Assembly (NCBI GenBank): GCA_028287135.1
Contig: JAQBQE010000016.1
Span: forward strand, 1-51,683
Direction: 5' to 3'
Length of the DNA: 51,683 nucleotides
Source: Myxococcales bacterium
GTDB lineage: Bacteria; Myxococcota_A; Polyangia; Haliangiales; Haliangiaceae
The translations under genes and the position numbers were made by a program. Below the pieces are notes generated by a model. That model saw nothing but the letters and a program-made list of their open reading frames with translations. It did not search any database and was not told where the DNA came from. Of the stretch, positions 7,248-15,072 are shown piece by piece (within the stretch, counting starts at the first letter, position 1; every line of letters starts with the position of its first letter).

Positions 7248-10235
7248 CTACTGCAGCTCTTTGTTGAGCGTGACCGTCTCGCCGGCCTTGACCGAGACGG
7301 CGAACGTGAACTTGTCGTCGCCGACGAGGAACGTGACCTTGTGGCGACCCGGCGCGAGCTGGATCTTGCCGGTCGGCGTCGACGATCCGGTGGCCACGCC
7401 ATCGATCGAGATCTTTGCCGACGGCTTGCTCTGCACGATCAGGTAGCCGACCGACTTGTCCTCGGCGGGCTTGGTCGCGGCCGACGTGGTCTTCGGCTTG
7501 ACCTTGTCGACGGGCTTCGTCGTCGTCGTGGTCGTCGGGTTCGTGGTCGTCTTGTCGACCGGCTTGGTCGTGGTGGTGGTCGCCGTCGTCTTGTCGACCG
7601 GCTTGACCGTTGCCGTCGCGTTGGTCTTGTCGACCGGGACGGTGGTGGTCGTGGTGGTCGTGGTCTTGGGGGTGGTGTCGACCGGCTTCACGACCGCGGC
7701 CGCGGCACTGCCACTGCCACTGCCAGTGCCGGTGGTAGCCGCCGCGCTGCCCGCCGCGCTGCCCGCTCCGCTGCCGACCGCTGCGCTGCCCGCTGCCGCG
7801 CTGCCTGCGCCACTGCCCGCTGCGCTACCGCTGCCGGCCGTCGCGGGCGCCTCGACGACCGCTGCCGTGAGCGCGCACTCGACCGGCGTCTTCTTGCCGC
7901 CGGGGAGCTCGAGCTTCTGCTCGCACTTGGCGCCGTTGGGTCCGAGCAGCTTGACCTTGCGAGAGCCGGCGCTGACCGGGATCTCCTGGCCGTCACGGAC
8001 GGTCGCGATCTTCTTGTCGTCGACGAACAGATCCGCGGACACCCCCGCCGGCAGGGTGAGCTTGACGGTTGCGATCGACGCCGTCGCCGCGCTCCCGCTT
8101 CCGCTGCCCGAGCCGCTGCCCGAATCGAGGACCAGGAACTTCACCGCGAGGAAGCCACCGAGCACGAGGCCCGCGATCGCGATGCCGATCGCGACGTCGC
8201 GGCCGATCGACGATCGCTTCTTTGGCTCCTGCGTCAGCTGCTGCTGCTGCGGATCGACGGCCGGTGCCGGGCCCGCCTGCTGGTAGCCGCCGGTGTTCAT
8301 GGCGCCCGGCGGGTACATCGACGGATTGGACGGGTACTGCTGCGGGTACTGCGGCTGCACCGGCGGCTGCAGGTTCGGCTGCGACGGATAGCCCTGCTGC
8401 TGCTGGTGCGGCCCGGTGTACGCGGGCTGCTGGCCGGTGACGCGATAGTTCGGGCCGTAATTGCCGGCCGTCGGGTGGCTGGCGGCCGGGATCATCCCGC
8501 CCATCAGTGTCTTCGCGGGGCCGCTCTGGTTCGGGGCCAGCGCGTTCATCGGCTGCGACTGCGAGATCTCCATCGCGTTCGGGGTGCCGAGCGGCGGAGC
8601 GCCCGCCATGTGCGGCTGCTGGCCATAGGCCGGCGCTGGATACGGGTTTGGCTGCGCGCCCGGAGCGGCCTGGGCCGGATAGCCCTGCCCCGGCGACGGC
8701 TGCGAGCCCTGCGCCGCAGCAAACCCGGCGTCGACCGACGACGGCACCGGCGACGTCCGTGCGGGCGGCGCGCTGGCGGCGGCCAGCGGTGCGGCGGCGC
8801 CTCCCGACAGCGGCGGGGCCTGGGTCGGCGTCCGTCCACCCGGTGGCGGTCGCGGCGGCTTGGCCATCGGTGCCATCGCGCCGGTCGCTGCGCGCGGAGC
8901 GGCGGCGATCGGCTGAGGCTGCGGGACCGTGGGCTTGCCGACCGGCGGCGTGGCGGCGCCATGCTCGAGCTCGCCGAAGATCTCGGTCGGAGCCTCCTCG
9001 CCGAAGTCGCCGTCGTTGTCGTCGTCGTGGCGCTTGGGCTTGGGTTGGACGGCCGGGGCGGGCGTCTTGGCGCGCGATGCGGGCGAGCCGAGCGCCGGTC
9101 CCGCGGACTGCGGCGATGCACCGGCGGCGAGCGCCGCCTCGAGATCCTCGAAGCTCGGGCTGCCGAGCTGGGTGGCGTCGCCCTCCGGCATGCCGGCCTC
9201 GCCGAGCGTCTCGACGACGTCCATCTTCGCCTCGGCCGCGGGCACACCCGCGATCAGACCGTCGCGACCGACCCGCTTGTACGTCTCGAGGAGCTGGCGC
9301 TCCTTCTCGATCTCACCGGTGAAGACATCCTTGAGCCAGCCCGAGAGCGACTTGGCCGTGAACACGACGTCCTGGCCCATCAGGTACTTCTGGAGATCCG
9401 CGAGCATCTCGCTGCACCACTGGTACCGATCGTCGACGTCCTTCGCGAGCGCCTTCATGATCACGCGCTCGATCTCTTCCGGGATCGCCGGGTTGATCGC
9501 GCGCGGGTTCTGTACGTCGACGTTGCGGACCTTCTCGAGCGTCGAGAAGTCGGTCTCGCCCTGGAACAGGCGCTCGCCGGTCAGGCACTCGTAGAGCATC
9601 GTGCCGAGCGCGAAGATGTCGCTGCGGCGATCGAGCGGCAGGCCACGGACCTGCTCGGGGGACATGTAGCCGAACTTGCCCTTGAGGACGCCGGCCATCG
9701 TGCGCGAGTTGCGCGACGTCGCCTTCGCGATCCCGAAGTCGATGACCTTGACCTCGCCCTCGTACGAGACGAGCACGTTCTGTGGCGAGCAATCGCGGTG
9801 GACGATCTCGAGCGGACGCCCGAGCGGGTCCCGCTTGCGGTGGGCGTAGTCGAGCCCCTCGAGCACCTTGGCGATGCAGAAGCACGCCATCGAGATCGGC
9901 ATCTGCTGCTTGATCTTGCGCAGCCGGTTCTGGATCTGGAGCAGATCCTTGCCCCAGATGTACTCCATCGCGATGAAGTGCGATCCGTCGATGCGGCCGA
10001 GCTCGAAGATCTGACAGATGTTCGCGTGAGCGAGCTGACCTGCGATCTTCGCCTCATCGATGAACATCTTGATGAAGTCGCGGTCCTCGCCCATCGTCGG
10101 GAGGATTCGCTTGATCGCGATGATCTTCTCGAAGCCTTCGACGCCATAGGACTTGGCTTTGAAGACCTCGGCCATCCCGCCGACGCTGATCCGGTCGAGC
10201 AGGAGGTATTTCCCAAATGGGACGGGCTGCCTCAC
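7248..10235 (-). CDS. Membrane-anchored Ser/Thr protein kinase with PEGA-like tail (kinase A)
   Basis: A protein of 995 aa with a GTG start. The kinase domain covers about residues 8-280: glycine loop ISVGGMAEVF, Lys42 in AIKRI, HRDCSPQN catalytic loop, DFG in VIDFGIA, and YMSPEQ. A proline/glutamine-rich cytoplasmic linker follows (about 350-670), then one membrane helix (about 678-702). Outside it are Gly-Ser repeats, a first PEGA-like beta unit (VSADLFVDDKKIATV), Thr-rich KPVDKT repeats and a C-terminal PEGA domain (KISIDGVATG). It would phosphorylate cytoplasmic targets in response to an envelope signal. The HRDC variant, with Cys in place of Leu/Val, is common in myxobacterial kinases. 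Convergent with phaR. Confidence 0.92.
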   Translation of the reverse strand: MRQPVPFGKYLLLDRISVGGMAEVFKAKSYGVEGFEKIIAIKRILPTMGEDRDFIKMFIDEAKIAGQLAHANICQIFELGRIDGSHFIAMEYIWGKDLLQIQNRLRKIKQQMPISMACFCIAKVLEGLDYAHRKRDPLGRPLEIVHRDCSPQNVLVSYEGEVKVIDFGIAKATSRNSRTMAGVLKGKFGYMSPEQVRGLPLDRRSDIFALGTMLYECLTGERLFQGETDFSTLEKVRNVDVQNPRAINPAIPEEIERVIMKALAKDVDDRYQWCSEMLADLQKYLMGQDVVFTAKSLSGWLKDVFTGEIEKERQLLETYKRVGRDGLIAGVPAAEAKMDVVETLGEAGMPEGDATQLGSPSFEDLEAALAAGASPQSAGPALGSPASRAKTPAPAVQPKPKRHDDDNDGDFGEEAPTEIFGELEHGAATPPVGKPTVPQPQPIAAAPRAATGAMAPMAKPPRPPPGGRTPTQAPPLSGGAAAPLAAASAPPARTSPVPSSVDAGFAAAQGSQPSPGQGYPAQAAPGAQPNPYPAPAYGQQPHMAGAPPLGTPNAMEISQSQPMNALAPNQSGPAKTLMGGMIPAASHPTAGNYGPNYRVTGQQPAYTGPHQQQQGYPSQPNLQPPVQPQYPQQYPSNPSMYPPGAMNTGGYQQAGPAPAVDPQQQQLTQEPKKRSSIGRDVAIGIAIAGLVLGGFLAVKFLVLDSGSGSGSGSGSAATASIATVKLTLPAGVSADLFVDDKKIATVRDGQEIPVSAGSRKVKLLGPNGAKCEQKLELPGGKKTPVECALTAAVVEAPATAGSGSAAGSGAGSAAAGSAAVGSGAGSAAGSAAATTGTGSGSGSAAAAVVKPVDTTPKTTTTTTTTVPVDKTNATATVKPVDKTTATTTTTKPVDKTTTNPTTTTTTKPVDKVKPKTTSAATKPAEDKSVGYLIVQSKPSAKISIDGVATGSSTPTGKIQLAPGRHKVTFLVGDDKFTFAVSVKAGETVTLNKELQ
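7495..7850. repeat. Low-complexity repeats coding for KPVDKT/poly-Thr and Gly-Ser-Ala tracts
   Basis: Within the kinase A gene, a hexapeptide motif KPVDKT or a near relative recurs about five times between threonine runs (about 7495-7690), and GSGSAAGSG-type repeats follow (about 7695-7850). They encode the extracytoplasmic spacer between the membrane helix and the last PEGA domain. Such tracts vary in length between strains by slippage. They also create long, meaningless open frames on the other strand. Confidence 0.75.
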
Positions 10236-10258
10236 GCGAAGTAGAATCGTAGCTGAGC

Positions 10259-10286
10259 CCCCTTCCCGATCTCAATGAAGAAGGGG
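10259..10286. promoter_or_regulatory. Inverted repeat upstream of kinase A
   Basis: Arms CCCCTTC (10259-10265) and GAAGGGG (10280-10286) are perfect complements separated by 14 bp. The dyad sits 24 bp upstream of the GTG start of kinase A, so it could be an operator or a leader hairpin. The remaining bases to 10384 show no gene. Confidence 0.35.
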
Positions 10287-10384
10287 CCTATACGCCGTGG
10301 GCGATCGACGACAGTCGGATAGCTGCTCGTGTGTCCCGTGGTGGCGCGGCCAGGGGCTGATCCCCCCAATCGCATGTAGGACGA

Positions 10385-11143
10385 TCAGAAAGTGCCCGCA
10401 ACTCCGATGAAACTATCGGAAGAGCTCGCAGTGACGAACGGGACGATGCGCTCCTCCCGTGTGATCCGCCGATATCCCTTCACACCATCGTACACGCTGT
10501 ACGCATACGTTGCGATCAGACCCACACCGGTCACCAGGTTGATCGCGCGGAGCTGACCGGCGAGCTGGGTGCGGTTCGTGGGCGCATCGCAGGTCCGGTC
10601 CTGCTCGTTGCACCACGAGCGCAGGAGACCGAAGCTCGTCGCGTTGGCGACGAGGAACGTCGTGAACATCGTACCGACGACGATTCCCTTGGTGCGCTCG
10701 CCGTTCTGCCACTGCGCGAACATCGGAACCAGGGTCAGCACGCGGTAGCGGTTGCCGCGCTTTCGGCGCGCGCGGAGCTCGGCGTTGTGCTTGGCCTTGA
10801 CGTCGTTGAAGAACAGGATCGCCTCGGGCGGATACAGGTTCGGATCGAGCTGGCCGTCGAGATCGATCCTCAGATAAGACAGGAAGTGGAGCTCGGCGGT
10901 GCCGATGTTCTTCTGGAAGAACGCCGCGAGGCCCGCGAGCCGGTGCGCCTCGGCGAGATCGGAGGACGGCAGCTGCGCCTTCAGCAGGGTCTCGGTCAGC
11001 GCGCTGACGGTCTGCCAGTCACCCGCGGTGGCAGCCGCGTTGCCCAGTCGCAGCACCTCCGACGGAGTTCCCGACGGCTGCGCGTGCACGGGCGCGGCGA
11101 GCCCCGCGACGACGAGCGCGATGCAGAGCGCCCTCACCGCCAT
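10385..11143 (-). CDS. Secreted/membrane hypothetical protein with TPR-like N-terminus
   Basis: A protein of 252 aa with a signal peptide (MAVRALCIALVVAGLAAPVHA). The N-terminal half is helical, TPR-like (LAEAHRLAGLAAFFQKN), and contains DPNLYPPEAILFFNDV, a pattern seen in myxobacterial secreted TPR proteins. The C-terminal half has two hydrophobic segments (GIVVGTMFTTFLVANATSFG and LVTGVGLIATYAYSVYDGV), resembling the DUF5683-like tail. Its start overlaps the stop of the upstream gene by 10 bp, so translation is probably coupled. It is the last of a four-gene operon reading leftwards from 14958. The function is unknown. Confidence 0.65.
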   Translation of the reverse strand: MAVRALCIALVVAGLAAPVHAQPSGTPSEVLRLGNAAATAGDWQTVSALTETLLKAQLPSSDLAEAHRLAGLAAFFQKNIGTAELHFLSYLRIDLDGQLDPNLYPPEAILFFNDVKAKHNAELRARRKRGNRYRVLTLVPMFAQWQNGERTKGIVVGTMFTTFLVANATSFGLLRSWCNEQDRTCDAPTNRTQLAGQLRAINLVTGVGLIATYAYSVYDGVKGYRRITREERIVPFVTASSSDSFIGVAGTF

Positions 11144-12063
11144 CCGGCGACCGTCCGCTGAACGTGGGGACGCATGATGTCGACGACCTCGCGCGCGGTC
11201 CGGACGGCGAGGCCGTCGAGCGTCATCGCCTTGTCGCCGACGACCGAGTCCGTGACGATCACGCGATCGAACACGATGCCGACCGCGTCGGAGATCCGGA
11301 CGCGAACCCGCGCACGCCCGAACGGGATCGGGCCCGGCTCGAACGTGAAGCCGACGATCTCGAACGCGATCGCGAGGTCGTTGCCGCTCGCCTTCACGGT
11401 GTCGGTGATCCGCTTGCGACCGAGGAGCTCGGGATCGGTCGCCACCGGCTCGCGGCGGTGGGCGCCGGCCCAGGTCGCGACGGCGGCGACCAGCGGCGCC
11501 TGGAGCGGCTCCCCGGCCCGGTTCGTCGCGCGCACCGAGACCAGCATCGGCCGCTGCTTCGGCGTCGTGGCGACCGGCGGTGGTGCCTCGGTCGGCCGCC
11601 GCGGGGGCTCGGCGGTCGTGCGCATCGCGGCCAGCCGACCGCGGATCTCGGGCAGCACGCGCGCCGACAGATCGGCGGCTGCCTTGTCGATGGTGGCGAG
11701 GCTCGTCGCGGTGGCCTGCATCGTGGACAGCACGGTCCCATCGACCCTGCTGCGAACGCGCAGCGTGAGCACGACCGCGTCCCCCTTCGCGCTCGCGATC
11801 CGACCGTCGACGATCAACTTCGCGCGCTCGGGCACCGCCATCTTCGGGCCGACGACGACGACGTCGATGTCGCCGGCCACCAGCACGCGTGCGATCTCGC
11901 TGGCGACGGGCTGCCCGTAGATCTCGAGGCGGTGATCGGCGTCGAGTGGGAGCAGCGCCACCGCATCGGGCGCCTGCTGGGCGTGCGCACGTCGCAGGCC
12001 CCCGGCGTGCAGCGACGCCGCGACGACGACAGCGAGCACGAGGCAGGACCAGGGACGCAGCAT
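11134..12063 (-). CDS. Secreted hypothetical protein, LpoB/FlgO-like fold possible
   Basis: A protein of 309 aa with a signal peptide of about 28 residues ending AHAQ. The mature part starts with a stretch typical of CsgG/LpoB/FlgO-like alpha-beta domains: VALLPLD, then a helix EIARVLVAG, then DIDVVVVGPK and VDGRIASAKGDAVVLTLRV. A Pro-rich spacer (about 165-180) leads to a second, similar beta-rich unit. The overlap with the downstream gene and the 10 bp gap to the upstream lipoprotein gene argue for one operon, perhaps encoding an envelope complex. The family assignment is tentative. Confidence 0.6.
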   Translation of the reverse strand: MLRPWSCLVLAVVVAASLHAGGLRRAHAQQAPDAVALLPLDADHRLEIYGQPVASEIARVLVAGDIDVVVVGPKMAVPERAKLIVDGRIASAKGDAVVLTLRVRSRVDGTVLSTMQATATSLATIDKAAADLSARVLPEIRGRLAAMRTTAEPPRRPTEAPPPVATTPKQRPMLVSVRATNRAGEPLQAPLVAAVATWAGAHRREPVATDPELLGRKRITDTVKASGNDLAIAFEIVGFTFEPGPIPFGRARVRVRISDAVGIVFDRVIVTDSVVGDKAMTLDGLAVRTAREVVDIMRPHVQRTVAGWR

Positions 12064-12073
12064 CCGCGCGATC

Positions 12074-13816
12074 CTACATCGTGCCGGGGTCAGGAACCGC
12101 GAGCACGAAGTCGCCTGCCTCGTCCGACGCGTCCTCGGCGAGTGGGCGGTCGCGATCGAGGCCCGAGCACGTCATGCACAGGATCTGCACCGACGCGCCC
12201 CGGATCCGGTTCGGGTTGCCGGTGACGCGGAGCGTGCCGCTGACGTTGACCGCCGCGCCGAGCGTGTACGAGGTGCCGACGGTGGCCGACGTCAGATCGA
12301 GCACGACGCGCTGGCCCGACCGGCCCGCGGGATCCGAGAAGTACGCGTCGTACTTGCTGCCGCTCGGGAACGAGATCACGACCGCGCCGTTGCCATCACC
12401 GGTGAGCTGACGGGTCGGGACGCCGGCGAGCGCGAGGGCACCGGTCGGCACGAGGTCGAGCCGCGCACCATCGAGCGGGGCCTCGCCGAGCACGGTCGTC
12501 AGCTTGGTCGTCATCGACGGCGCGCTGATCGTCGACGGAACGCCGGTCGTCAGGTCGAGAGCGGCCACCGCGAGGTCCTGGCTCGCGGCGTCGACGGTGA
12601 CGACCGCCGACAGCGCTGCAGCGGGTGCGATCAGGCTCGGCAAGGTGCCGCCGGCGTCCGCGGTGACGGTGACCCGGGTGACCCCGCTCGCGGTCGCGCT
12701 CGTCGCGCCGGTCACCACGGTGCCGATCGCACCGAGCTCGCCGACGACCGTGACCTTTGCGCCGGGAACGATGCTGCCGTTGCGCCGGACCTGGGTGCCG
12801 GCGAGGTTGCGGGTGGTCAGCAGGCTCGAGTACGTGATCGCGAGCGACGTCCCGAGGTCGAACGTCCCGAACGCCTCGAGCCGCGGCAACCCGGTCGACA
12901 CCGGCGGCTGCACCTCGACCGCGACCATCGCGCCACTCGACGGCACGCCACGCACGGTGAAGCTGCCATCTCCCGCGGTGGTGCCGAGCGTCGACGGCAC
13001 GCCGTCGATCATCAGCTGCACCCTCGCTCCCGCGATCGCGACACCACCGTGGCGAACCAGGCCGGCGATCAGCGTCCCACCGTCGACCATCAGCGTGGTC
13101 TGGGTGGTCGTCCACGGCAGCTTGCGCGGCGCGAGCAGGCTCGACGCCGGGATCACGAGCACCTCGTGGTCGGAGTTCAGGAGCTGCGTGCTGTACGCGC
13201 CGGCCGCGTCGGAGAACGACTCCACGACCGCCTCGCTCATGCCATCGGGAACGAACGCGAGGTACGCCGGGACGCCGACGTTGCCGGCGGTCCGCACGTT
13301 ACCGATGGCGCGCACGCCCGGATCGAGCACGACCGGACCGAGATCGTAGTCCGTGCCGCCGAACACCCGGATCCGGCGATCGATCGGCGGGACATCGATC
13401 GTGATCGGTGGGGTGACGTGGAGCCGGACGTCGAGCGTGGTGCTCCCGCTCGGCAGCACGTTGACCCGGATGCTCTGCTGCGGGCAGATCGAGCCGCTGC
13501 CGATGTCGAGCGTGACCTCGTAGATGCCGGGCTCGAGCGCGGTGAACGTGATCTCGGACTCGTTCGGCGCCGAGACGTCGAACGGGATCGGGGCGCTCAT
13601 GTAGGTGACGCGCCAGTCGAACGCGAGGACGCCGGGCGCGCTCTGGGTCGACGCGGTGACGGTGACCTCGCTGTCGGGCCCCGCGATCGGCGTCGACGGC
13701 GTGACGAGCAAGCTGACGTTGCACTCGTCGTTCGCGCCGTCGGCGGACCCGGCGCAACCGACCAGGGATGCCGCGGCGAGGGCAGCCGTGATCATCAACC
13801 AGCGGGACGTGGTCAT
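12074..13816 (-). CDS. Large lipoprotein with carboxypeptidase-regulatory-like beta domains
   Basis: A protein of 580 aa. The signal peptide ends in a lipobox LVGC (Cys about residue 20). The mature protein is a string of beta-sandwich units: one Ig/PKD-like unit (VTASTQSAPGVLAFDWRV) and then several carboxypeptidase-regulatory-like repeats, recognisable by the pattern IAGARVQLMIDG...GSFTVRGVPS. These are usually cell-surface adhesion or carbohydrate-binding scaffolds. ATG at 13816 overlaps the TGA of the upstream gene (ATGA), indicating translational coupling to it. No catalytic motif is seen. Confidence 0.7.
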   Translation of the reverse strand: MTTSRWLMITAALAAASLVGCAGSADGANDECNVSLLVTPSTPIAGPDSEVTVTASTQSAPGVLAFDWRVTYMSAPIPFDVSAPNESEITFTALEPGIYEVTLDIGSGSICPQQSIRVNVLPSGSTTLDVRLHVTPPITIDVPPIDRRIRVFGGTDYDLGPVVLDPGVRAIGNVRTAGNVGVPAYLAFVPDGMSEAVVESFSDAAGAYSTQLLNSDHEVLVIPASSLLAPRKLPWTTTQTTLMVDGGTLIAGLVRHGGVAIAGARVQLMIDGVPSTLGTTAGDGSFTVRGVPSSGAMVAVEVQPPVSTGLPRLEAFGTFDLGTSLAITYSSLLTTRNLAGTQVRRNGSIVPGAKVTVVGELGAIGTVVTGATSATASGVTRVTVTADAGGTLPSLIAPAAALSAVVTVDAASQDLAVAALDLTTGVPSTISAPSMTTKLTTVLGEAPLDGARLDLVPTGALALAGVPTRQLTGDGNGAVVISFPSGSKYDAYFSDPAGRSGQRVVLDLTSATVGTSYTLGAAVNVSGTLRVTGNPNRIRGASVQILCMTCSGLDRDRPLAEDASDEAGDFVLAVPDPGTM

Positions 13817-14958
13817 CGGACCTCCACGCGCCAGGTCTGGCGCTGCATGCAGGTGGGCTGCGAGATCACGGAGCAGCTCTGCTCACTGTCGAGGCAGTTG
13901 ATCGCCTCGGGGACCCGATCGGCGATCTGGACGCGGACCTCGACGACGTCACCGAGCGCGTAGCCCGCCGGATCGAACGCGAACGTGTTGCTCGTCGCGC
14001 CGGGGATCGCGACGTGGGTCGCCTGACCGGGCGCCTTGACCGACCAGGTGAACGACGTGACACCGAGGATCTCGTCGTCGGGCTGCGGCGGATAGAGATC
14101 GAGATCGTCGATCACGATCGGCACGCTGAACAGCGTCGGATCCGTCAGCGGCAGCGCGACCGGGAACGGCGGAACGATCGGCTGGAGCTGTGCGAGGCAC
14201 GGCGGGCCGTCCTGCGTGACCGTGAGCATCATGTCGACGCTGACGCTGTCGAACGGGTCCATCGCGGTCACCCGCAGCGTCCAGTCACCCGCCATGTTGG
14301 GCGTGAACACCTTGGCGAACTGCAGGTGGTCCGGATCCTCGGGGTCCTGCGCGAGCGACCGATCGACGAGCGCATTCACGGTATCGGCGCCCGCGGGCCC
14401 GAACACGACCCAGGTCAGCGGGGCGACCTTCGCCGGACCATCATCGAGATCGCCGACCTTGGCGAACACGTCGATCGGGGTGCCCTCGACGAACGCGTAG
14501 CGGCTGCTGCGATCGAGGACGAGCGACGGCGGACGATTGACGACCGCGAGCACCAGCTCCTCGCTCGGTCGCGCGGTCGCACCGAGCTCGTCGGTGGCCT
14601 CGAGCACGATCCGCAGCGACGCCACCGGCAGGTCGTTGGCGCGCACGATCGGCACGTCGAGCTCGAGGGTCTCGACGAGCTCGGTATCGAAGGGAACCGG
14701 GTCGCAGCCATCGAGCGCGGTCGGGTCGGTGCAGGCGTACGCCCGCCAGCGATAGGTCACGTAGTGCCCATCGGGATCCTCGGACTGCGCGGTCAGCACC
14801 AGGTGGTCGCCCCGGTACAGCGCCTGCGCGGGCTCACCGCGGATCGTGATCGCGGGGCGCTGATTGATCTCGTCGGCATAGAAGCAGCCGGCCACGAGGC
14901 CACCAGCGAAGAGTACGAGCGCGGCGCGAATCACGAGGCTCCACGGTGCTGCAACCAC
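13813..14958 (-). CDS. Lipoprotein with PKD/Ig-like beta domains
   Basis: A protein of 381 aa, first gene of the operon. The signal peptide ends LVAGC, a good lipobox, followed by FYADEINQRP. At least three Ig/PKD-like units are visible, with the telltale SEDPDGHYVTYRWRAY and VTAMDPFDSVSVD patterns (PKD domains carry similar W/Y core strands), and pairs of Cys that may form disulfides (for example NCLDSEQSC). It is probably an outer-membrane surface lipoprotein. The 4 bp ATGA overlap with the next gene suggests that the two lipoproteins are made in equal amounts and may work together. The 114 bp upstream of the start separate it from kinase B and should hold the operon promoter. Confidence 0.7.
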   Translation of the reverse strand: MVAAPWSLVIRAALVLFAGGLVAGCFYADEINQRPAITIRGEPAQALYRGDHLVLTAQSEDPDGHYVTYRWRAYACTDPTALDGCDPVPFDTELVETLELDVPIVRANDLPVASLRIVLEATDELGATARPSEELVLAVVNRPPSLVLDRSSRYAFVEGTPIDVFAKVGDLDDGPAKVAPLTWVVFGPAGADTVNALVDRSLAQDPEDPDHLQFAKVFTPNMAGDWTLRVTAMDPFDSVSVDMMLTVTQDGPPCLAQLQPIVPPFPVALPLTDPTLFSVPIVIDDLDLYPPQPDDEILGVTSFTWSVKAPGQATHVAIPGATSNTFAFDPAGYALGDVVEVRVQIADRVPEAINCLDSEQSCSVISQPTCMQRQTWRVEVR

Positions 14959-15072
14959 CCTGCCATCCGCAAGTGCCCGGATCGCGAGGCTCCACGGGCC
15001 GTCGGTTCGGCCGCCCCGGCAGCGATCGCGACAGCGCTGTCAGGGATCCAGGAAATGGGGTCAGGCCACGAT

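Noticed and set aside
7495..7690. Repeats that might be a CRISPR array or minisatellite locus
   Set aside because: The units are codon repeats within the kinase frame, without constant repeats and unique spacers.
7341..10244. Long plus-strand frame of 967 codons opposite kinase A
   Set aside because: No protein motifs, skewed Arg-rich composition; kinase motifs are on the other strand.
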